This document shows positions 44,279 through 55,094 of a stretch of DNA of 64,000 nt, one piece after another. The position numbers and the translations under genes were made by a program. Numbering within the stretch: the first letter of the stretch is position 1; the number at the start of each line of letters is the position of its first letter. Source of the DNA: Progne subis subis (lineage: Eukaryota > Chordata > Aves > Passeriformes > Hirundinidae). A model generated the notes under the pieces. It was not told the DNA's origin and made no database searches. It worked only from the letters and a program-made list of their open reading frames with translations. The DNA lies in the NCBI GenBank assembly GCA_022316685.1, contig JAKJHU010000388.1, positions 62,001 through 126,000 on the forward strand. The letters are read 5' to 3'.

Positions 44279-44957
44279 TGAGACGTTAATTTTGAGGAAC
44301 TAAGGATTTTTAGGAAAGTTAAGATAATAAGTTGCTGAATTAGCTGAAGTAGATAGGTAATCTTTGTTAGCAGTTAACAGAAGCCGGATCTTAGATAAGC
44401 TACCCCGGATCTTGTAACTCATTTCTTGTCAGGTTTATGTTTATGTAGCTGTGATTGTAATGAAAAACAAAATGTGGTAAATAGGACATAAGATAGCTGC
44501 AGATTTCCTGCTTAAAGGACCCATTGAACACAGGAAACTGTAAGTTCTACCAAGGATCCATTTGTCATGAATGCATTGAAAAGGTAGAAAGGTCAGGATG
44601 AGGAAGACTCATCTTACTTCCTCATTTTGGGTGACCCCTCCCCAGAATAGACCCCCGACTCATTTTAAGAAACAAAGTACGCATGCTTAATAGCCTTTTT
44701 GCCAATTAGCATACGAAGCGAGGAATGGGAGGTGACAGGGGTACGAATATGCATTTGTATTTTGGATATTCAACACTTTTGTAAATAAAAGACTTTGTAA
44801 TTACCTGTGAAATTCGCAGTGCGAATTAGGGAAATATCCCGCGTGCTGCCCGGCCGTAATAAACATACACTTTCTAACTTAAAACTGTTAGAGAGTTTTT
44901 GTCCGTCACAGTTGGGTATCGATACTAGATCAATACCCATATTTCTTTAATAAGTCA
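44279..44957 (+). repeat. 5' LTR of ERV6 (679 bp)
   Basis: Starts TGAGACGTTAATTT and ends TAATAAGTCA. AATAAA occurs at 44784-44789 and 44858-44863; the first may act as a TATA-like element and the second as the poly(A) signal. Confidence 0.95.
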
Positions 44958-44960
44958 TTT

Positions 44961-44978
44961 TGGCGAGCCAGCCAGGAG
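44961..44978 (+). other. Primer binding site, tRNA-Arg(ACG) (ERV6)
   Basis: TGGCGAGCCAGCCAGGAG, three bases after the LTR, is the full 18-base complement of the tRNA-Arg(ACG) 3' end as I recall it. Confidence 0.8.
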
Positions 44979-45122
44979 ACTGCTCTCTCTGGCCATGGGG
45001 CCAGCGGGGTCCAGGACCCCTCTGGGCGCCCACCCGGAATTTTCTGGGAAGAGGGCTCCTGCGGTCCTGCTGACTACCCGGGGAAAGACCAGAACCTGCT
45101 GGAACTACGGACAAAAGGTATG
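44979..45122 (+). other. ERV6 leader, first part
   Basis: Non-coding leader between primer site and the ERV7 insertion point; the TTTAT target duplication begins at 45123. Confidence 0.75.
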
Positions 45123-45127
45123 TTTAT

Positions 45128-45678
45128 TGTGATAAACGCCAATCACTTGTTTTAAAATTTTAAAAGTTTAATAGTAAATAAGATGGTTATAAAAATAGAA
45201 TTAGAGTAAAAAATTGAACAATTTTAGAGATAGGACAATACAAGACAATAAAAACAAAGTTTCAGACGTCTGGGTGCCTCCCCGAGCGAAAAGCTTCGGA
45301 GAAGGACCCCCCTTAACAAAGGATTATTTCTTAAAAGCAATAGCCTGTTGAATATTCATACATTTCATACATTATGCATACATTCCATTTAAACAAGGTG
45401 TTGTTTCTGTTCAGTATCACTTCTCTTTCTTAATCTCTATGGCGTCTACCAGTCTAAAAAGCTGCAAGAAGAGTTTGGTCTCAACTGATAAGAAAGCAGT
45501 AAATTCCCTTTCCCTGAATGATTTATGTTTTCCTGTGGCTGGCATACAAAAACCACATTTTAACTACAAAACTACATTCACCATACTATCAAACTATTAA
45601 TACAACACTAACAATCAATGCAACATAATACATATAATAAATATCTTGCGTAGAGCCATATAATATGCATTTTTCACA
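45128..45678 (-). repeat. 3' LTR of ERV7 (551 bp)
   Basis: Plus-strand start TGTGATAAACGCC, end TTTTTCACA. Pairs with 54539-55089. Confidence 0.95.
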
Positions 45679-45697
45679 ATCCTCCCTCTTTCTTTTT
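45679..45697 (-). other. Polypurine tract (ERV7)
   Basis: Minus-strand AAAAAGAAAGAGGGAGGAT abuts the 3' LTR. Confidence 0.8.
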
Positions 45698-45722
45698 ATA
45701 ATTAATTTGGCTCGAGCAACAT

Positions 45723-46327
45723 TTATTGTTTTCTAGCCTTTATTATTCGCTCATATTTTTCACAAATCAATCTCGCTTCTTTGAAGGGGTCTTCTATATT
45801 ATTTTGTTTCTTTAATACCATAATCCTTTGTGGTGTTGTTGTTGTAGGCAAATTCTGGTCCATGTTCACTAATTGCATGCTTTGTACTACACTGGTGATG
45901 AGCCGAATGAAACAGGGAATTAAACAAGGAAGAAATATTAGACCAGCTGTAGCGCATAAAAGGAAGAAGCCTAACTTTTTCTACCATTCTACTCCCAGCA
46001 CATTATCCCACTAGCTCTTAAGTTCTCTGCAATCTAGTACTTCTTCCCTTTATGTATGCAATTGCCTAATTTGGATGGGTTATAACAGTGACTGTTGACA
46101 TGAGTGTGAGAGATAAAAAAGAACTTCAGTGTCTTTCTATGTACAGCTTTTGATAACATCTGTAACATGGCCTTGTCGATATCCCAAAAGGGAGAAGACA
46201 AAAACTGAGTGACAGAAAAAGGAGTAACAGAGGTCCAGTATGGCTTATACTCCCACCTCCCATGCCTATGGGGTTGCAACCCACAGCAGGGGTATTTGAT
46301 CTTCTTGGTGGCGAATACAGAGGCCAA
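45723..46327 (-). pseudogene. env: env remnant with TM anchor and tail (ERV7)
   Basis: The last 90 or so codons before the stop at 45723 give a hydrophobic anchor with cysteines (LCATAGLIFLPCLIPCFIRL) and a polar tail, as in gammaretroviral TM. Upstream, a separate frame (46327-46034) has cysteines and aromatic residues that may be ectodomain. No SU, cleavage site or CX6CC could be found in this 600-bp space, so most of env is deleted. Confidence 0.6.
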
Positions 46328-46352
46328 TCTGGTCTTGCCCTCTATTTCCTTG

Positions 46353-46918
46353 TCACTTCCTCTTAGCTAATTTCCAGACAAATCGTTTTTGACACTCCTT
46401 AACTGTCGTTTCCCACTGTTCTTCCGGTATTTCCCATTCAACAGGCACTAATAATTCCCATCTACAAAACAAAGTTATTATTTCAGTTTCTTCGAATTCT
46501 ACTTGGATAGGAGATCGATTTGGCCCTTGACAATTCCTGCAACGAGAGCGTCGCTTGTGTGAACTACAATACCAATTCTTCCCACAATTTAAACATTTAC
46601 ATTTAACCCAGCTAGCATGTCTGGTATTTGGGTGGATCAAACAGGGTATTTGGTCTGGCACTGGTGGAAGTTGCAATTCCTCTTCCTCCTTGTATAAATC
46701 ACAGGCTAAGGCGTGAATACAAGAGTTCTCTGTCCGAAACAGTCCTGATCTTCCTGTTTGGAGTGGAAGTATTCCTCCCCAGGGAGGGTATCTGAGAGTC
46801 TCAAAGCTTGTCCAGGCAGTACTTGAAACCACTGATATAAGGTTGGCCTTATCTCCCAATTAGGTGTGATCCTGGGTATATTTCTGGGACCATTTGGGTC
46901 TTCCCAGTTCATTACCAC
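46353..46918 (-). pseudogene. Cysteine-rich ORF of unknown function after integrase (ERV7)
   Basis: An ATG at 46918 overlaps the integrase end by about 59 bases and opens 70 codons. A second frame, contiguous with integrase after its stop at 46860, runs to 46353 and carries a dense cluster, C-x-C-x2-C-x5-C-x2-H-x5-C-x2-C, at about 46520-46600, followed by an acidic/tryptophan-rich part and a basic end (KLAKRK). A frameshift presumably joins the two. There is no signal peptide, so it does not look like the start of env although it sits there. I do not recognise it; a zinc-binding accessory protein is one possibility. Confidence 0.5.
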
Positions 46919-47900
46919 CTAGTCCCCGTTTAAGAGTCAGTTTTGTATCACCCGGTTCAGATGCAATTGTCCACTCCTTAGGTTCATCCACAGGTCCTTT
47001 GATTCTGCTGGCGTGGATCCACCCTCGTTCCTTGGTCCGGATCGCAGCCTCGGTCGTCAGCAATACCTGAAAAGAACCTTCCCATTGAGGAGTTAAAGAT
47101 TGTTCTTTCAAGGTTTTTACTAGCACCCATTCCCCTGGATGAACATTATGGATTTTAAAGTCTAAAGGTGTGGTTTGAGGGATTATTCCTTTCATCCGTA
47201 AGTTTTCAAGAGTTTTTGCAATGGTGTTAACGTACTTTTTAACGCTTATTTCCCCTACCTCATAGGTAGCATTTTCATGTTGGGTGGTTAAAAAGGGTAA
47301 CCCAAACATCATTTCATAGGGTGACACTCCCAGGTCTGACCTGGGTTGTGTTCGGATCCTCAATAAGGCTAAAGGTAGGCATTGTACCCATGACATTTGG
47401 GTTTCAACTATTAATTTGGTCAAAGTTTTCTTTAAAGTTTGGTTCATCCTTTCGACACGACCAGAACTCTGTGGATGCCATGGGGTATGCAGCTCCCATT
47501 TTATCCCTAAAGATTGAATTAGCTGTTGTAACACTTTTGACGTAAAATGCGTTCCTCTGTCTGAGTCTATTCTATTAACCATTCCATATCTGGGAATAAT
47601 CTGCTCTAAAAGGGTCTTACTTACCATGTTGGCTGAGGCCTTGGTAGTGGGAACTGCTTCTACCCAGTGGGTTAAATGGTCTGTTATTACTAATAAATAT
47701 TTCCATCTCTGTACTTGAGGAAGTTCAGTAAAATCTACTTGAATACTTTGAAATGGTCTAAGAGCTAACTCACGACCTCTTAATGTTGTTTTTCTCATTA
47801 CCTTTTTGTTTATCTTTTGGCAAGTTATACATTTTTCAATTACTTGATTTGCTACTCCAAAAATCCCAATGCATCCATAGTTCCTTAAGAAAATGATCAC
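46860..47900 (-). pseudogene. pol: pol: integrase (ERV7)
   Basis: Open for 346 codons. Part of the zinc-binding domain (C-x2-C of HHCC), then the catalytic core with aspartates in QVDFTELP and DSDRGTHF and glutamate in SGRVERMN, and a C-terminal domain with PQWEGSFQVLLTT (a GPF-like motif). Upstream in the same frame are several stops (47900-47994), so it is cut off from RNase H. Confidence 0.88.
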
Positions 47901-47993
47901 ACAAGGCCTGAGTACCCCAGTGGGTTTTCTGATGCATATCTTCTAATATTTTTCTAGCTACTATTTTATTATATGTCTCCCATCAGGAAGTTT

Positions 47994-50034
47994 TCATTTC
48001 CCTGATTCAGACTGTTCTCCTCCTATCTTGTTTAATTCTTTTTTCTCTGCTTCACTAAACTTTGGGATTTCCAATTTTTCCTCATTTGGAGTTAATATTA
48101 ACATGACTCTTTCAGCTCCATTTTCTGCTGCATCCTTAGCTTCCTGATCTGCTAAATTATTTCCTCTTATTTCTGGGGTCACTCCTTTTTGGTGTCCCTT
48201 AATGTGTACTACAGCTATTTCTTCAGGTAGTTTTAATGCTTCTAAAATCTCTAAAATGAGTCCTTCATGTATTAATCCTTTTCCTCTTGAGTTAAGCAGT
48301 CCTCTTTCTTCCCAAATTTTTCCAAAAGTATGTACTACTCCAAAAGCATACCTTGAATCAGTGTATATAGTTCCTTTCTTGTGTGCTAAATATTCTAGTG
48401 CCTTTTTTAAAGCATATAATTCACAAGTTTGAGCTGACCAGTTTGAAGGTAATTTTCCTTTTTCAATAGTTTGCATGTTTCTTCCATCAACTACTGCATA
48501 ACCTGACATTCTTTTTCCTTGTAGACATCTGGAGGAACCATCCACGTAGATTATTTCCCCTTCTGAAAGGGCTTGTTCTTCAAGATCCCCCCGAACTTTT
48601 GTTTGATATTGGATAATTTCTAAAAAGTTATGTATTAGGTTATCTGCTAGGTTCTCCATATAGGAATTGAGCTGGATTTAAACTCCTGTTTACCTCTAAT
48701 GTCAGATCATCACTATCTATCAAGATTGCTTCATATTTTAACATTCTAGAGTCTGTCAACCATTTCTCAGCTTTCTGATTTAGCACATTTCGAACCGCAT
48801 GAGGTGTGCACACAATTAGTTTACCTCCAAAAGTAAGTTTACGACTTTCTTCTACCAGGATTGCAGTAGCGGCTATAGCTTGAATACATACTGGCCAGCC
48901 GTGGCTCACTGGGTCTAACATCTTTGATAAATAAGCTACTGGTCTCTTTACTCCTCCCCACTCCTGGACCAGAACTCCATGAGCTACCCCCTTTTCTACA
49001 TTCACATACAGATGAAAGGGTTTTTCTAGTGAAGGTAAGCTTAAATCTGGTATTGAGGCTAGTTTTAACTTCAATTTTTTTAAGTTATCATCATCTTCCT
49101 TGGTCCATTTTATATTATCTCCCTCTGTCAATTTCTCATACAAAAATTTCACTGCTTGTGCGTACCCCTCAATCCATAATCTACAATATCCTAGTAATCC
49201 GAGTAGTTTTCTGATTTCCCTCTTTGAAGAGGGAGGTGGAAGGGATAAAATTCCTGCAATTATCTCTGGACTGAGCCTCCGACTACCCTTACTTATCAAG
49301 TGTCCAAGATATTTCACCTCTTGTTCTACGAATTGCAGCTTCCCTTTTGATACCCTTAATCCTTTTTTCCCAAGAAAATTTAAACGTTTTATTGTAGCCT
49401 CTCTAACTTCAACTTCATCTTCCCCAGATAGTAGAAGATCATCCACATATTGGATAATTTGTATTCTAGGAGGAGTGGAGAAGGCTTGCAGTATTTTTTC
49501 TAAGGCTTGCCCAAATAAGTTTGGAGACTCCGTGAACCCCTGTGGTAATTTCGTCCATCTTAATTGCTGCTTTCTTCCAGTTTTTGGATCCTCCCATTCA
49601 AAGGCAAAAATATCTCGGCTCTCCTTGGCCAGTGGACAGGCCCAAAAAGCATCTTTAAGATCCACTACACTAAACCACTGATGCTGGGGTGGAACTTTAC
49701 TTAGAAGTGTATAGGGATTGGGTACCACTGGGTAACGAGACCGAGTTCTTTTGGTAACCTCCCTTAAATCTTGTACTAGTCTGTAACTCCCATCAGGCTT
49801 CTTTACTGGGAGAATAGGGGTATTATGGGGAGACATGCAAGGTTCTAGTGTCCCGTCCTTTATTAGTCCTTCTATTACTGGCTTCAAACCTTCTCGTCCT
49901 TCTAAAGATATGGGGTATTGACGTACACGTATGGGACAATCTTCTCTCTCTATTGTAACACTTATAGGGTCGATATTTAATCCTCCCCTATTTCCTTCCC
50001 CAGCCCAAACTTCCTTGTTAATTTTTTTCTTCAT
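47994..50034 (-). pseudogene. pol: pol: reverse transcriptase and RNase H (ERV7)
   Basis: Reverse transcriptase frame 50034-48640 has LPVKKPDGSYRLVQDLR, LPQGFTESP and YVDDLLLS, typical of gammaretroviruses. A frameshift in the overlap at 48640-48659 moves to the RNase H frame, which contains YVDGSSR, YTDSRYAFG and HIKGHQKG and ends at 47994. All catalytic aspartates are visible. Confidence 0.9.
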
Positions 50035-50167
50035 CCTCTTGGCCTAATTTTAAAACTTTAGCTGTCATTTTCCCATCTTCTGGTATAACCCCTATTCCTA
50101 ATTTCACTTGTAAGTCTCTTCCTAGTAAGTTGCCACCTGCCTTTGGGACTAATAAAACATCTCCCAC

Positions 50168-50446
50168 CTAAATTTTAGTTTCCCCTTCAATTACTACATC
50201 TTTAATGACTGGAACTGTAAAAGTTTCTCCTTTTGCCCTTGTTACCTTTGCAGTATCTTTACTCACACTACAACCTTTTGGTACATTTAGCAGGCAGGTT
50301 CTTTCTGCCCATGTATCTACCACAAATTCCAATTTTTCTTCTTGGGGACCCACTTTTAGAATTATCACAGGCTCTAGATGGTATTGTCCCCTAAAAAATA
50401 GAGCCTTTGACCTCCTTATTCCTCCTCTGTGCTCATCTCTTTGAAG
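50168..50446 (-). pseudogene. pro: pro: protease with active-site change (ERV7)
   Basis: A retroviral protease-like stretch upstream of reverse transcriptase, with a stop at 50168. The catalytic triplet reads D-T-W in VVDTWAERTC where the family has D-T-G, a change expected to destroy activity. Confidence 0.75.
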
Positions 50447-50469
50447 ATTTTCAGATTTATTACCTGCTT

Positions 50470-51928
50470 AGGACAATTTTTTCCTATAATGTCCCTCGCC
50501 CCCACAGTAAAAGCAGACATTTCTGGAATGCTGCTGAGACTTGGTTTGTATTGGGATTCTATTTTTTTTTTTTTTTTTTCCTTTCCTTTCCCCTTTCTCT
50601 ATTAATTTTATCTCTAGAAGTAGTGCTTGTATATTTTTAACTGAACTTTTAGTGATTCGGTAAGGCATTTCTAGGAGGAAGTCGTTTCTCTGAGCAGTCG
50701 CTGCGGTTACCGAGGGAACGGAGCTCAGGACAGGAAGGGGGGTGAGGGGAGGGCACAGCGCTGAGGCTTGGTCCTCCAAGGGCGGAGCGTAGGCGGGGTT
50801 TGCTGCTGGGACCGGCAGAGGAGTGGGTAGTTCTGGGGATACCAGAGGGAAGCGTGGGCAGCCTGCACGTGGCTGGTGGCGGCTGAGTCAGCGGCTCCCG
50901 GCAGAGACAAAGCAGCAGCAGCAGCGCCCAGCGCAGCCGGCTCGGGCAGAGCAGCCGGGGATCGGGCAGTGGGGGAAGCGATCGGAGATAGGATGGCTGG
51001 GACCGACGGGACCCCCGGCACGGCCCTCAGGGCGGCCACAGACCAGGCGGCCGGGGCAGACGAATTCACCGGCGGGGCTGGGGCTCGGCTGTATGGGGGG
51101 ACCGGCGCCGCTGCTGCTGGCTGAGAGCCAGAGCTCGGGACGGGAACCGGGGCAGGCGGGGCTGCCGGGGGCTGCAAACTAGCACTCGGGACGGGAACCG
51201 GGGCAGGCGGGGCTGCCGGGGGCTGCGAGCCCGCGCTGGGGACGGGAACCGGGGCAGGCGGGGCTGCCGGGGGCTGCCAGCCCACGCTCGGGACGGGAAC
51301 CGGGGCAGGTGGGGCTGTCGGGGGCTGCCAGCCCGCGCTGGGGACGAGAACCGGGGCTGCCGGGGGCTGCCAGCCCGCGCTGGGGGCGGGCGGGGCTGTA
51401 GCAGGACCCAGGACCGGGGCCTCGGCCGCGAACAGCGCGAGCGGGAACGGAGGGGGCAAAGCCTGCCAAGGATCCCACTCTTTTTCCTTCTTTTCTTCTT
51501 GTTCCCTTCCCTTTTCTTTCCCCTTTTTCTTTTCTTGTTTCGTCTCGGGTGTTTCTGATACGTTAAAGATTTTTATTCTCCTAAAATCTCCTGTCCAACA
51601 TGTGGCATATTCTCTTTCTTCAGGATTAAACGGTTCTTTTGAATTTACAAATATATTCAAAGCCTGACAAATCCAATTCTCAAAAGAGCCGTATCTGGGC
51701 CAATAAACGTGGTCAGATCTTATTTCCTTCTCTGCCCATTCTATCATGCAAAATTGTATCATTTTTACCTTTTCCTTGTTTTTTGTACAAGGGTTTTTAT
51801 CCCAGTTAACTAACATAATGCCGAGAGGGCTATCTTGAGGTATTTCTGTTGGTAATTTTTTACACTCTTCTTTTTTTTTTTTTTTTTTTTTTTTTTCTTG
51901 TATCCAGCTTACTGTTTTTCTGTCCCAT
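50470..51928 (-). pseudogene. gag: gag: matrix, expanded proline-rich repeat, nucleocapsid; capsid missing (ERV7)
   Basis: ATG at 51928 starts MGQKNSKLD (myristoylation-type). A poly(A) run of about 26 bases (plus 51871-51896) follows within matrix and may shift the frame. Matrix continues from about 51816 into a lysine/glutamate-rich segment, then a p12-like linker built of 17-residue repeats. Sequence then jumps to the nucleocapsid region with CFYCGGEGH. A frameshift in a run of A precedes the last zinc ligand. No major homology region is found, so capsid is deleted. Confidence 0.75.
51137..51390 (-). repeat. 51-bp coding minisatellite in ERV7 gag
   Basis: The GGGACGGGAACCGGGGC unit starts at 51137, 51188, 51239, 51290 and 51341, an exact 51-bp (17-codon) period; the last copy is shortened. 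Each unit encodes a proline/alanine/valine-rich Gag repeat with SAGWQPP-like cores. Confidence 0.9.
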
Positions 51929-52360
51929 TTTTTTTTTTCAAGATTTTATCTATTCGTCCCCCACCTCTGTTTTTCACTTTCTCTTACAACTTAAAGACCA
52001 CTTACTATCTATTCACACACAAAAATCCTTTCTATCCCACACAAATATAATACACCTCCCTCTAACAAGATCTAACAACCAACATTACGTGTGCTTTCTT
52101 CCATCTACTTTTACTTCATTCCTCCTTCACTTTTACACACTCTTTCACACTCTTAGGACATAAAGCCTGTCGCCAGAGAATCGTGGCTTTGTGTGGCCCC
52201 CCCTCACCTTGGGTTTGGTCTCTGGGTTCCAGTATAGCTGGGCCTCTGAGGAGGGCTCAGAATCTGATCGCCTCTGGTGCTGATCCACCCATGAGGCTAA
52301 TTTGAGTGTCACTTACACTTTACTGCCCCCCCAGTCCACACGCCCGGAGGAAAAGGGGCT

Positions 52361-52482
52361 GGATTGCAGGTCATACACACACTTTTCCACAGCTCCCCAC
52401 CCGCCCGGGGAAACAATGGCCTGTTTGCAGGTCACACACACACTTATCCACAGCTCCCCACCCGCCCGGGGAAACTGAGGCA
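52361..52482. repeat. Tandem repeat, period 61 bp, in ERV7 leader
   Basis: GCAGGTCA at 52366 and 52427, both followed by CACACACACTT, CCACAGCTCCCCACCCGCCC and GGGGAAAC. Degenerate pieces flank it. Confidence 0.85.
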
Positions 52483-52523
52483 TATTTTGTGTGTGACCCA
52501 CTCTCACACAACAAAATACTACA

Positions 52524-52976
52524 CTAGGGGCTCAGACTCTCTTCTGACCCCTTTGAGGTGAGTCCTAATGACTTCACCCCCTCTGTACCCCCGCGCCTTG
52601 CCTCACCGCTGAGACTCTGGACACGCTTTGGGGCGCACGACAGGGTCCCTAGTACTAGCATCCCCTTCCGGGCCTCAGGGCCTTCCCATGCCTTAGCCCC
52701 CGCCGGGCCGGACACCTTCAGTCCGAACCCCGGACTAGGCTGCCCTGTCACTAGTACCGTCCCCCTCTTCACTTTTTTAAACGGAGGTAAGAGGTTAAGA
52801 CTCCGTAATGGGTCACCTGGGGGGGTATCCCTTCCTTGTTTCCAAGGATCAACCCGAGCAGGGCCCGACCCCTTTGCCTTCCACCGGTCTGGCTTGACTA
52901 CTTCTCCCCAGAGAAGCAGCCTCGGCAAGAGGGATTGTTGAGGGTTAAGTTCTCCTGTAGAATTTTTCCCCCCCAT
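52524..52976 (-). CDS. 150-codon ORF in ERV7 leader, unknown
   Basis: ATG at 52976 gives MGGKNSTGELN, a myristoylation-type start, followed by a basic, proline/glycine-rich sequence without a known domain. Gammaretroviruses can encode leader-initiated Gag forms, but this frame ends at 52524, far before gag. It could be chance in GC-rich sequence. Confidence 0.25.
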   Translation of the reverse strand: MGGKNSTGELNPQQSLLPRLLLWGEVVKPDRWKAKGSGPARVDPWKQGRDTPPGDPLRSLNLLPPFKKVKRGTVLVTGQPSPGFGLKVSGPAGAKAWEGPEARKGMLVLGTLSCAPKRVQSLSGEARRGGTEGVKSLGLTSKGSEESLSP

Positions 52977-54516
52977 GAGTTGCTAGATTTTTAAGTAGGG
53001 GTAGTTAAGCGGTGCTTAACCTGACAAAAGAAGTTGATCACTTGGTTTTGGGGGAGGGAGGAGGCTCCCAGGAGAACTAAGGAGTGGGCTCACTTCTCTT
53101 GGTTTTTCCCGGGGAGGACGGTCGGGCTACGGAGTAGCTGCCTGGAGTCCACAGCTAACGGAGGAGTTTGGTCCTGGAAATTCTATCATCTGTTGGAGTG
53201 CCCAGGAATTCGGAGTTTCTTCGTTACCCTGCTGGATTTTGGGTCAGCCCGGGGTCCAGCCGCTGCGGGTTCTCCGGCGCTGCCCACTTTACCTGCCGGG
53301 GCACCCCCCTGCCTGCCGAGGACAATCCATCGCTTCCAGCTTGCAGCCATCAGCGACGGACTTTGCCACCGTTTGCCCTCAGAGTTCTTGGTTCTGTTTT
53401 ACTGTTATTATAAGTGCTGTTGTTGTTTGTCTGTCCTGTTATATTTACTAGTAAAGGACTGTTATTCCTTTTCCCTATAGCTATGACTGAAAGGTTTTTT
53501 TTTTTTTTAATCTTCTAAATTATAATAACACGGAGAAAAAGATTTGAATTCCTTATTTCCTGGAGAGGCTTGCCTCTCCTTAGCAGACAACTGTCTTTTT
53601 TCAAACCAAGACAGGGATGAGTGTGTGTGTGCAGGATTCCCGCCTCGCCTCCACGCTGACTCCCCACCCCGGTGTCCTCGGGCTGTGGGTTTACGGCCTC
53701 TTTCCTGAGACCGCGGCAGCACATCCTCTCCGGTGCGTCTGGCTCAGTCCTGGGAAGCAGGGACTCTCGTGAGCTCTCGGCACCTGCGGTGTCTGGGGAC
53801 ACCCCGTCAACCCTGGGACGGTTTTCCCGCCCCTCCAGGGAAAACCCTCTTAGGCTACTCTAGCCCTTAAGGGGGGGGACCTGCCCCCAAATGCATGCCA
53901 CTCACACTTTGTTTTCCCCTGCACGCCCAGGGGGTCTATGTGACTCACTCTCACACAACAAAACAACAACAAGGTACCTTTCACTCTCAAGTCACACATT
54001 ACAAGTTTTAGGTGTTACTGGCCAGTCCCGGTGCTCTTGGATATCCCCTCCATCCAGCAGATTTTCTTTTTTTTTTTTTTAAAACTCAGTCCCAGTTTCC
54101 CGGGGGGGTTCTCTCACTCTTCTTATCACTCGCTTCGTCTCTTTACTGGCCGTTTTTCTCGCAAAAAGACGGAAACGCAGCATGGGAGACTCCGCATTCA
54201 CTTGGCAGGTCTGGGATAACCAGCCGCCTCTCATTCACACACATTCATCCCCCCTTTAACCGCCCCTCCGAACAAATACTTACCTGTCCTTTTGTCCTTG
54301 GGTCTTGGTCTTCGTGTACACTTTAGTCTTAGGGGCAAATTACCGCGGTTTTAGGGAATCTTTTCCCTTTTCTTTGTTTTATTGCCTCCTCTTGTCCATT
54401 GATCGTAACCTGCATCTGCCGGTCACAGCAGGGGAATACAGAGAGAGGCTGCCAAACTGGGCAGGGTGCACCTTCCTCACCCTAATTCCTATAAGGCACC
54501 AGCAGTGAGGTGTTAG

Positions 54517-54534
54517 AACCATCCTCTGCTACCA
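54517..54534 (-). other. Primer binding site, initiator tRNA-Met (ERV7)
   Basis: Minus-strand TGGTAGCAGAGGATGGTT, four bases from the LTR, is the full 18-base complement of the initiator tRNA-Met 3' end. Confidence 0.9.
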
Positions 54535-54538
54535 TAAT

Positions 54539-55089
54539 TGTGATAAACGCCAATCACTTGTTTTAAAATTTTAAAAGTTTAATAGTAAATAAGATGGTTA
54601 TAAAAATAGAATTAGAGTAAAAAATTGAACAATTTTAGAGATAGGACAATACGAGACAATAAAAACAAAGTTTCAGACGTCTGGGTGCCTCCCCGAGCGA
54701 AAAGCTTCGGAGAAGGACCCCCCTTAACAAAGGATTATTTCTTAAAAGCAATAGCCTGTTGAATATTCATACATTTCATACATTATGCATACATTCCATT
54801 TAAACAAGGTGTTGTTTCTGTTCAGTATCACTTCTCTTTCTTAATCTCTATGGTGTCTACCAGTCTAAAAAGCTGCAAGAAGAGTTTGGTCTCAACTGAT
54901 AAGAAAGCAGTAAATTCCCTTTCCCTGAATGATTTATGTTTTCCTGTGGCTGGCATACAAAAACCACATTTTAACTACAAAACTACATTCACCATACTAT
55001 CAAACTATTAATACAACACTAACAATCAATACAACATAATACATATAATAATTATCTTGCGTAGAGCCATATAATATGCATTTTTCACA
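54539..55089 (-). repeat. 5' LTR of ERV7 (551 bp)
   Basis: Pairs with 45128-45678. Followed by TTTAT and the rest of the ERV6 leader. Confidence 0.95.
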
Positions 55090-55094
55090 TTTAT

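Larger units (their letters stand above)
51929..54516 (-). other. ERV7 long leader (about 2.6 kb)
   Basis: Between primer site and gag. It contains a 61-bp tandem repeat and a 150-codon ORF, but no gag or host protein that I recognise. An unusually long leader for a gammaretrovirus; the part at 53034-53480 could be captured or inserted sequence. Confidence 0.6.
45128..55089 (-). mobile_element. ERV7: gammaretrovirus-like provirus with initiator tRNA-Met primer site, inserted in ERV6 leader
   Basis: Flanked by TTTAT (45123-45127 and 55090-55094). LTRs of 551 bp differ at about four positions. Minus-strand order: LTR, primer site, 2.6-kb leader, gag lacking capsid, mutated protease, reverse transcriptase, RNase H, integrase, a cysteine-rich ORF, env remnant, polypurine tract, LTR. 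Many frame breaks mean it is not autonomous. Confidence 0.95.

Noticed and set aside
46034..46327. ERV7 97-codon ORF as a separate gene
   Set aside because: It lies where env ectodomain should be and is better explained as decayed env.
48924..49681. Plus-strand ORFs across ERV7 pol
   Set aside because: Antisense to a clear reverse transcriptase with catalytic motifs.
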